Assembly: GCF_014647075.1 (NCBI RefSeq)
Contig: NZ_BMOM01000054.1
Span: 1 to 10,260 of the forward strand
DNA length: 10,260 bases
Direction of reading: 5' to 3'
Source of the DNA: Deinococcus aerophilus
Lineage (GTDB): Bacteria; Deinococcota; Deinococci; Deinococcales; Deinococcaceae
The position numbers and the translations under genes are program-made. Positions 5,744-10,260 of the stretch are shown here, piece by piece (within the stretch, counting starts at the first letter, position 1; each line of letters opens with the position of its first letter). The notes under the pieces are model-generated. The model saw only the letters and a program-made list of their open reading frames with translations. It ran no database searches and was not told the origin of the DNA.

Positions 5744-7279
5744 ATGGACGTAGCAGTGTTGGTTAGCAAGCAGGCAGGCAAGAAGGTTTTTACAGGCACC
5801 CTAACCGCCTCCCTCGCCGTGAGCGAGTTGCGTAAGGGGACAATGGCTGTCAATCCTGAAGCGCAGCGTTCCCTCGCCAAGGGTGTCGGTAAGGACAGCA
5901 CGATGGAACTGCTGGTGAGCGATAAGGTCCATAACACACCTCGCATGAAATCCTTCGTGAAGTTCATCGACCGCGTTATGGACCAGAACAGCAACACCGA
6001 GGGATTCCTGGGCGCGGTGCAGGTTGTGGTCCCCGAGGAGTTCAGGGAAGCCACCTTCGAGGCGCTCGAGGTGGATGCTGATGAACGCCGCAAGAATGCG
6101 ACTTTGAGCACGTTCATCAAGGCACTCGACGGCAGTCAGGCAGGTACCCTCACGTTGCGCCCCCGACACGGTCAAGCGGGCCTGCATATCGTGGACGGTC
6201 AGGGCCGCATCTTCGGTCTTCACTCCTTTGAGAGGTCAGTTGAAGTGCAGCTGGAGAAGGTGCGCCGCGAGGTCAAAAAACTTCAAAAGGCAGCGCTGAC
6301 CAGCAACGATCCAGCGACGGCACAGCGGCACCTGGAAGAGCAGCAGGAGAATGAACGGAAGCTGCGTGAGCGGTTGGAACGCATCTCTGAGTTTCTGAGC
6401 GAAACCCGGGTGTCCTTCGTGTGCTACGTCGAAGACATTCTGGAAGATGGACAAGTGGTTGGTCTCCCGGTCCAGGCGGAGAAGCGCCTCTACATCGAGG
6501 GGAACGCATTGAACGCGCAGGCCAGTAAGGAAGACGTACTGCGTTACGAAGGCTTCTCGCCGGTGATCGTCGACTTGGAGGAATACCGCACTACGCAGGA
6601 GTGGCTGAGCGATGACTTCATTGAGGACGAATCGAAGTCGATCGGCTCGAATTCCACACGCCTGTTCACCCTGTCCTCTCTGGCACAGGCCTACAGCTAC
6701 GCCTATATCAACAAGCCGAACGCTCTGAGGGACGTGGATGAAACCATGTTCGACATCGTGGCCAAACGGCAGGCTTTCGTCCACGCCTACTGGGATCGAA
6801 TTAACGAACTCTTTGGCGGCGTTTGGATTCCGTACTCCGAGACACCAAGTGACCGGCTTAAGTATGTCCGTGAACAGCGTGGACGTCAGAATGTGCTGTT
6901 CCAGGCCATCTTCCTGATTGCGCTTGGGCGTCTCGGATACGCTCTGGGCACTCACGCGAACTGGGATCCTGCATCCCCTGTGCTGAAGAAGCTGACGGCG
7001 TTGGACCCTGAGGCAGTTAGCTATTACGCGCAGAACCCGATGTTTAAGGGTGGCTACGACCGCACCTGGACTGAAACCATGATGAAGCCGTCCAGGAATG
7101 CAGATACCGGCAAGATGGACCGTTTCGCGTTCAACAACGTCAACGACACGATCAGCAATACCTATAAACTGCTTGCAAGCAAGGTCGGTATCGACCCCGT
7201 CGATGACGATGAAGATACGCAGACGGCGCAGCCACAGAATGATCCTGATGGCATCTTGGCCGTTGTCGCCAGTGACTAA
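5744..7279 (+). CDS. Orphan DndB/DGQHR-family protein, probable autoregulator
   Basis: The 511-residue product has the DndB layout. A DGQGR signature (151-155, in HIVDGQGRIFGLHSF) stands where the family has DGQHR. LNAQA (256-260), GSNSTRLFTLSSLAQA (301-316), GRLGYALG (395-402) and FNNVNDTISNTYKLL (463-477) follow in family order. Residues 165-220 are strongly charged and probably coiled-coil. The last 25 are acidic. In complete systems DndB controls the dnd genes, whose DndACDE enzymes put sulfur into the DNA backbone. None of those genes is on this replicon. The start is firm: AGGAGG (5731-5736) lies 7 nt before the ATG. Two TACG-N10-CGTA palindromes in the promoter imply self-repression, or control of dnd genes elsewhere in the host. 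A ParB-like centromere-binding role is an alternative. A strong terminator follows, so it is transcribed alone. Confidence 0.8.
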   Translation: MDVAVLVSKQAGKKVFTGTLTASLAVSELRKGTMAVNPEAQRSLAKGVGKDSTMELLVSDKVHNTPRMKSFVKFIDRVMDQNSNTEGFLGAVQVVVPEEFREATFEALEVDADERRKNATLSTFIKALDGSQAGTLTLRPRHGQAGLHIVDGQGRIFGLHSFERSVEVQLEKVRREVKKLQKAALTSNDPATAQRHLEEQQENERKLRERLERISEFLSETRVSFVCYVEDILEDGQVVGLPVQAEKRLYIEGNALNAQASKEDVLRYEGFSPVIVDLEEYRTTQEWLSDDFIEDESKSIGSNSTRLFTLSSLAQAYSYAYINKPNALRDVDETMFDIVAKRQAFVHAYWDRINELFGGVWIPYSETPSDRLKYVREQRGRQNVLFQAIFLIALGRLGYALGTHANWDPASPVLKKLTALDPEAVSYYAQNPMFKGGYDRTWTETMMKPSRNADTGKMDRFAFNNVNDTISNTYKLLASKVGIDPVDDDEDTQTAQPQNDPDGILAVVASD

Positions 7280-7294
7280 GTGGCTATGTGCGAG

Positions 7295-7326
7295 GTGGCG
7301 CACCCTGGAATAGGGTGCGCCACTTT
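7295..7326 (+). terminator. Rho-independent terminator of the DndB-like gene
   Basis: A perfect 12-bp stem pairs GTGGCGCACCCT (7295-7306) with AGGGTGCGCCAC (7312-7323) around GGAAT, and is followed by TTT. It begins 16 bp after the stop codon. The stem is long and GC-rich, so it should stop transcription efficiently despite the short T run. Confidence 0.9.
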
Positions 7327-7573
7327 CCGTAAGCCATCGGCTGTAATACCCCTACGCACGATCGTGGCAGCCCACCAGCACGGCAGGCTTGCGGCTGGGC
7401 TGGATTCATCTTGTAGATGAACTCGCCAGCAACTGCGTGGCGGTGCCAGAAGCTGGGAGGGTGAAGCGTCATCGTCTGCAGCCGTCGAAAGTATGTGCCA
7501 GGTGGGGTGCCCTGTCACTGTGAAAGGGCTAGTACCTATGTGTCCTCACATGGGGGCGCCTGGGCAAACAAAG
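7327..7573. other. Non-coding stretch with palindromes
   Basis: No supportable gene lies here. The stretch contains copy 2 of the 27-bp repeat, a TTCATCT-TGT-AGATGAA palindrome at 7405-7421 similar in form to the one at 3664-3682, and ATGTGTCCTCACAT at 7538-7551, a palindrome with ATGT and ACAT ends. PadR regulators often bind ATGT/ACAT palindromes with a wider centre, but this one is far from the PadR gene. A 25-codon frame from 7538 runs through the following terminator and is unlikely to be real. Confidence 0.4.
7371..7397. repeat. 27-bp imperfect direct repeat, copy 2
   Basis: This copy matches 5376-5402 with three substitutions, and weaker similarity continues for about 15 bp (both reach ATCTT). 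It lies 45 bp after the terminator of the DndB-like gene. A TACGCACG sequence at 7353-7360 just before it resembles the half-sites in that gene's leader (5661-5668). Confidence 0.6.
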
Positions 7574-7595
7574 AAGGCGACCCGTAGGCCGCCTT
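7574..7595 (-). terminator. Probable terminator of the DUF7662-like gene
   Basis: AAGGCG (7574-7579) pairs with CGCCTT (7590-7595), and CC and GG inside extend the stem around a small loop. On the minus strand the stem is followed by CTTTGTTTG, and on the plus strand by TGATTTCT, so it could work in both directions. It lies 67 bp after the stop of the minus-strand gene. Confidence 0.6.
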
Positions 7596-7662
7596 TGATT
7601 TCTCCAACATAGCGCGGTATGCGTCGGGTGTCTAGCCTATGCGCCGAATGCGGTCTGCCGCT

Positions 7663-8094
7663 CTACTTGCGGCGGAACTCGACGGTCTCAGCGCTGGGGT
7701 TGATGTTGCTCGTTTTCCAATCCACGGCCAGCCACGCTTTGCCCTGGGAGTGGGTCTCGGTGTTGGACCACCAGGCAGGAGCATGCGTACTGCGGGCGGT
7801 CGCCGGAAGGTCGGCGCCGAGGATATTCTCGATTTCGCCGTAGCTGAGGGTGACCGAGGGGGTGGTGCTGGGGATGGCGGCCAGATGCGCGGCTAGTGGG
7901 GCATATCTCTTGCCGATGGACTTGATGACTTCGGCGTCCTTGACGCTGATGCTGCCAGCGGGCGTGCTGACGGGTTCGGCCAGGAACGCGGGCAGCCGTT
8001 GCAGGAGGGTTGCCGCATCGAGGCTGGCGGGGAGGGAGAGGTCAAGGACGACGTCACTGTCCGTGACCAGCTGTAGTTTTAGAAAACTTTTCAT
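7663..8094 (-). CDS. DUF7662-like domain protein
   Basis: The 143-residue product ends in a domain I recognise from its pattern. SYGEIENILGADLPATARSTHAPAWWSN (84-111) is followed by THSQGKAWLAVDWK (114-127) and VEFRR. The signature is IE-x-ILG, then a WW pair, then HSQ-x-x-AW-x-x-x-GW (here DW). Proteins with this domain are widespread in bacteria, often joined to nuclease-like or other modules. Its biochemical role is not known to me. The N-terminal 75 residues are mostly helical and contain no obvious motif. The start has no Shine-Dalgarno sequence, but TATTTT (8105-8100, minus strand) fits TANNNT 5 nt upstream. It is divergent from the PadR gene with 98 bp between the two starts, so PadR may control both. 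Confidence 0.75.
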   Translation of the reverse strand: MKSFLKLQLVTDSDVVLDLSLPASLDAATLLQRLPAFLAEPVSTPAGSISVKDAEVIKSIGKRYAPLAAHLAAIPSTTPSVTLSYGEIENILGADLPATARSTHAPAWWSNTETHSQGKAWLAVDWKTSNINPSAETVEFRRK

Positions 8095-8192
8095 AACTAA
8101 AAATAACTTATTTAAGAGTTATCAGCATACCCCCGGCAACTTTTGTTATCAGGGGGTTTCATTGCTTTGAAGAAACCCCTATCATTGTTTCC
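8095..8192. promoter_or_regulatory. Divergent promoter region with two palindromes
   Basis: This AT-rich gap serves the minus-strand DUF7662-like gene and the plus-strand PadR gene. ATAACT (8103-8108) pairs with AGTTAT (8117-8122) next to the minus-strand start. GGGGTTTC (8153-8160) pairs perfectly with GAAACCCC (8172-8179) directly before the plus-strand -10. TTATCAG is repeated at 8119-8125 and 8146-8152. The GGGGTTTC palindrome is the best candidate for a PadR operator, though it is not the usual ATGT-N8-ACAT form. Confidence 0.5.
8180..8185 (+). promoter_or_regulatory. Leaderless-type -10 element of the PadR gene
   Basis: TATCAT lies 7 nt before the ATG at 8193, and no Shine-Dalgarno sequence is present. 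It abuts the right arm of the GGGGTTTC/GAAACCCC palindrome, so a repressor bound there would cover the promoter. Confidence 0.6.
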
Positions 8193-8504
8193 ATGGAAGA
8201 TCTCCGCATTACCACCAATCTCCTCCGGGTGTTCCGGGTATTGCTTGACGACTTGGACGCCCAACACTACGCCCTCGACCTCAGCAAGTCCGCCAAGGTC
8301 AACGTCGGCACGATCTATGCTCTCGTTGCCCGCCTCCAGCGCGCCGGCCTGCTTCGCAGTGACCTAGAGGACGTTGATCCGGTGGTTGCTGGTCGGCCGC
8401 CCCGTCGCTATTACCGATTGACCGGCGAGGGCATCCGCTACGCAGAGCAAACCTTGCGCGAGCATCGCGCCGATATCGGGCTGTCTGGCGGTGTTCATGT
8501 ATGA
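8193..8504 (+). CDS. PadR-family transcription regulator
   Basis: This 103-residue protein has the short PadR winged-helix fold (PF03551). LLRVFRVLLDD starts helix 1. The recognition helix lies in VNVGTIYALVARLQRAGLL (37-55). The wing is GRPPRRYYRLTGEG (67-80), with the RPPRRYY-x-LT-x-G signature typical of the family. PadR proteins of this length are usually dimeric repressors released by a small molecule or stress. The gene overlaps the membrane protein gene that follows, an arrangement seen often for PadR regulators and the membrane proteins they control. It is GC-rich, unlike the second half of its neighbour. A palindrome beside its leaderless promoter suggests autoregulation. Its stop lies 8 nt inside the next gene, so the two are translationally coupled. 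Confidence 0.9.
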   Translation: MEDLRITTNLLRVFRVLLDDLDAQHYALDLSKSAKVNVGTIYALVARLQRAGLLRSDLEDVDPVVAGRPPRRYYRLTGEGIRYAEQTLREHRADIGLSGGVHV

Positions 8505-9018
8505 CGTTATGAAAGAGATACTCACAGGTCTGCTCGGTGTGTGGATTCTAGAACGACTCCCCAATGTAGCGATGGCTATCGTCCGATTCGCTGCACGCCG
8601 GATGCCTACTCCGGAACTCCGCGAGCAGATGCACGATGATTGGACTGCAGATATTATGACGAGTGCTGGGCCTCTATCAGCTTTTCTGACAGCCATATCA
8701 ATATTTGTGAGTGTGCCATCGATTAGGGCGGGATACGGCTACAAACCGTTCGGGCTTTATTCGGAGGCTCGATTACTACTCAGAGCTATAGTTTTACATT
8801 CGTACGCTTGCATTGGATTTATCGTTTTTTGGCTATATTCTATACTATATCGATATATTAAGCTCATGTCAGTAGAAAACTCTATTGAAATTGATAATAT
8901 CAATAAAGATGTTCGTGCATTTTGGATCGGTATTGCAATATTGATCCTTGTGCTCATATTCAATTTCGGTATGCATAAAACTATGACAAATCTAATTAAT
9001 CGTAGAGCGAGTCAATGA
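8497..9018 (+). CDS. Two-helix membrane protein paired with PadR
   Basis: From the ATG at 8497 this is a 173-residue protein. A GTG at 8491 and an ATG at 8509 are other possible starts, and GGCGGT just upstream of 8497 is a weak Shine-Dalgarno sequence. The N-terminal part (about 15-60, with IVRFAARRMPTPELREQMHDDW) resembles the soluble prefix segments found before membrane parts in PadR-linked proteins. A hydrophobic patch (SAFLTAISIFVSV) follows. Two membrane helices are clear, at about 93-118 (LLLRAIVLHSYACIGFIVFW) and about 141-159 (FWIGIAILILVLIFNFGM). The function is unknown, and the likely place is the inner membrane. The second half is strikingly AT-rich, unlike both neighbours, which suggests foreign origin or relaxed constraint. 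Its stop overlaps the recombinase start as ATGA. Confidence 0.7.
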   Translation: MYDVMKEILTGLLGVWILERLPNVAMAIVRFAARRMPTPELREQMHDDWTADIMTSAGPLSAFLTAISIFVSVPSIRAGYGYKPFGLYSEARLLLRAIVLHSYACIGFIVFWLYSILYRYIKLMSVENSIEIDNINKDVRAFWIGIAILILVLIFNFGMHKTMTNLINRRASQ

Positions 9019-9953
9019 TCCTTGAATTCTACCGTGGTGACCTAATTGCCCGCGCTTCGCGCCTCGCCATGTTGAACCCTGAGGAGCTACGCCGCCGAGC
9101 TGCCGAGGCCGCCCGCGACAAGGACCCAGACATGCTGTGGGCGCTGACCGAGGCACACCTGACCACGCATGGGGCTACCGGGGCACGGGTCAGTCCGCAT
9201 ACCCTGCGGGTCTACGGTCAGGCCGTCCGCACCTTTCTGGCCTACGCCACCGACAACGCCGTCGATCTGCTGAAACCCAGCGCGAACGTCGGCGCGCTGT
9301 ACTTGCGGCACCTGGAAGCGGATGGCAAGAGAGCGTCCACCGTGCGGGTCAAGTTGGCCGGGGCGCGGGCGCTGTACCGCGCGCTGCGCTGGTCCGGGGC
9401 CACCACGGCAGACGCCTTCGCAGACGCCCGCGCCGCCCGTGACCTCACCGCCGCCTGGGACAAGCGTCAGCCCTACACCGAGGACGAGGCCGCCCGCCTG
9501 CTGGACCACGCCGATGCGCGGATGCAGGCGCTGCTGCTGCTGTGCGGTCACGCCGGACTGCGGATCGGGGAGGCGCTGACCCTGGACTGGGCTGACGTCG
9601 ATCTCAGCGCCCGCGTCCTGACCGTCCAGCACGGCAAGGGCGGTAAGACCCGCCGGGTCAACCTATCCCGCTCGCTGGGGGCCGCGCTGGAGGCACTGAC
9701 GGGCCAGGAGGGGTCAGTCATCGGCGGTGGTGCGGACGCGGCCCGCGAGCGGCTGGGATGGCTGTGCAAGCGGGCCGGGGTGAGCAACAAGGGCTTTCAC
9801 GCACTGCGGCACTACGCCGGGACCAGGCTGGTGCGCGAGGGCCACAGCCTGGACGCCACCGCCCGCCACCTGGGCCACGCCTCGATTGAGACCACCCGGA
9901 TCTATGCCAAGTGGGCCGATGACGGTCTACGCGAGGCGCTAGGCGATTGGTGA
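9015..9953 (+). CDS. Tyrosine recombinase (XerC/D-like integrase)
   Basis: The 312-residue protein has a complete tyrosine recombinase active site: R183 in HAGLRIGEAL, K208 in HGKGGK, H262 and R265 in FHALRHYAGT, H288 in LGHAS, and the nucleophile Y297 in RIYAKW. The N-terminal SAM-like core-binding domain covers about 40-145. Such enzymes cut and rejoin two DNA sites. On a plasmid this fits multimer resolution, or integration and excision. The ATG at 9015 overlaps the preceding stop (ATGA). The ATG at 9069 is an alternative, but the 18 residues before it (YRGDLIARASRLA) look like native family sequence. The gene is GC-rich. No attachment site could be identified. Its stop overlaps the start of the following small gene by 4 nt (GTGA). 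Confidence 0.93.
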   Translation: MILEFYRGDLIARASRLAMLNPEELRRRAAEAARDKDPDMLWALTEAHLTTHGATGARVSPHTLRVYGQAVRTFLAYATDNAVDLLKPSANVGALYLRHLEADGKRASTVRVKLAGARALYRALRWSGATTADAFADARAARDLTAAWDKRQPYTEDEAARLLDHADARMQALLLLCGHAGLRIGEALTLDWADVDLSARVLTVQHGKGGKTRRVNLSRSLGAALEALTGQEGSVIGGGADAARERLGWLCKRAGVSNKGFHALRHYAGTRLVREGHSLDATARHLGHASIETTRIYAKWADDGLREALGDW

Positions 9954-10108
9954 GGCCAGCCCAGCAGGCCGCCACCTACGCCGGGCCGCTGCGGAAGCAC
10001 GACGCCAGCTACGCCGAGATCGCCTCGGAGCTGAACGCCAACGGCTTCCGCACCCGGCGCGGTTCGCTGTGGGAAGCGAAGGGCATCCTGCGGATGCTGG
10101 CCCGCTGA
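9950..10108 (+). CDS. 52-aa recombinase-tail-like protein coupled to the integrase
   Basis: A GTG at 9950 overlaps the integrase stop by 4 nt and opens a 52-residue frame ending at 10106-10108. The product has LRKHDASYAEIASELNANGF (14-33), then TRRG, a Trp at 41, and a final helix ending ILRMLAR. This matches the helical segment that follows the catalytic domain in serine recombinases (PF07508): SYAEIA-x-x-LN-x-x-G-x-x-TRRG-x-x-W. No catalytic domain is present. The tight overlap suggests joint translation with the tyrosine recombinase, so it may act as a DNA-binding helper, such as a directionality factor. A remnant is the alternative. In an ungapped 42-residue alignment it shares 12 identities with the tail of the 100-aa protein at 5066. 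The operon terminator follows 17 bp later. Confidence 0.65.
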   Translation: MRPAQQAATYAGPLRKHDASYAEIASELNANGFRTRRGSLWEAKGILRMLAR

Positions 10109-10125
10109 ACGGCCGTAGGTACAAG

Positions 10126-10153
10126 AACGGCACCCAAAGGGTGCCGTTTGTTT
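10126..10153 (+). terminator. Rho-independent terminator of the recombinase operon
   Basis: AACGGCACCC (10126-10135) and GGGTGCCGTT (10139-10148) form a perfect 10-bp stem with an AAA loop, followed by TGTTT. It lies 17 bp after the stop of the 52-aa gene. On the circle it separates this operon from the Abi_2 gene promoter about 110 bp further on. Confidence 0.92.
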
Positions 10154-10178
10154 ACTGTGGGATCCGTACCTAGGGGAC

Positions 10179-10260
10179 ATAACACGCAGGGTGCCATCGG
10201 TCGATCCAAGGTCTACATATGCAATATAGAGCAGGCTGGGCACAGCCGTCAATAGGTTTT
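10179..10260. repeat. Right copy of 82-bp terminal overlap
   Basis: This is identical to 1-82 and ends at the last base of the window. It is best read as the same physical sequence seen twice because the molecule is circular. It therefore holds no extra gene or promoter. Confidence 0.95.

Noticed and set aside
6236..7303. Minus-strand frame of 355 codons
   Set aside because: It is fully antisense to the DndB-like gene, which has clear family motifs, promoter, ribosome-binding site and terminator. Long antisense frames are common in GC-rich genes.
7538..7613. 25-codon frame starting at a palindrome
   Set aside because: It runs through the terminator at 7574-7595 and has no ribosome-binding site or recognisable product.
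9902..10252. Minus-strand frame of 116 codons crossing the end of the window
   Set aside because: It runs through the strong terminator hairpin, is antisense to the 52-aa gene and the integrase end, and extends into the terminal overlap.

Overview
The first 82 bases are repeated exactly at the end (1-82 = 10179-10260). The window is therefore most simply a complete circular replicon of 10,178 bp, probably a plasmid, written with a terminal overlap. Most of it is GC-rich. Four or five genes have a TANNNT hexamer 5-9 nt before the start codon and no Shine-Dalgarno sequence, which is the leaderless promoter architecture described for Deinococcus. The tyrosine recombinase and the winged-helix protein also look deinococcal. 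I infer a Deinococcus or close relative, but no rRNA or core gene is present to prove it.

Layout. (1) 75-1085: an AT-richer HEPN/Abi_2 gene and a small unknown gene. (2) 1100-4660: the plasmid backbone. It holds a HTH protein (1185-1946), a small unknown gene on the minus strand (1987-2388), a winged-helix protein that may initiate replication (2481-3524), and a convergent HUH-type Rep candidate (3813-4616, minus). Between the last two is a 288-bp non-coding stretch dense in short repeats, a possible origin. (3) 4657-5368: a structured non-coding stretch and a 100-aa protein whose tail resembles the helical tail of serine recombinases. (4) 5369-7326: an isolated DndB/DGQHR-family gene with no dndA, dndC, dndD or dndE nearby. 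Its promoter carries two identical palindromes of the form TACG-N10-CGTA, the site I recall being reported for Salmonella DndB, and a strong terminator follows. (5) 7327-8192: a non-coding stretch, a DUF7662-like protein on the minus strand and a divergent promoter region. (6) 8193-10153: four overlapping genes (PadR regulator, two-helix membrane protein, tyrosine recombinase, 52-aa recombinase-tail-like protein) ending in a strong terminator.

Working together: the backbone genes probably replicate the plasmid. The recombinase may resolve multimers or integrate the plasmid. The Abi_2, DndB-like, DUF7662-like and PadR/membrane genes look like cargo for defence or regulation. No ParA ATPase, relaxase, CRISPR array, tRNA or rRNA was found. 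The most interesting module is the lone DndB-like gene with its twin operators, which suggests an autoregulated DNA-binding protein working without the phosphorothioation enzymes.
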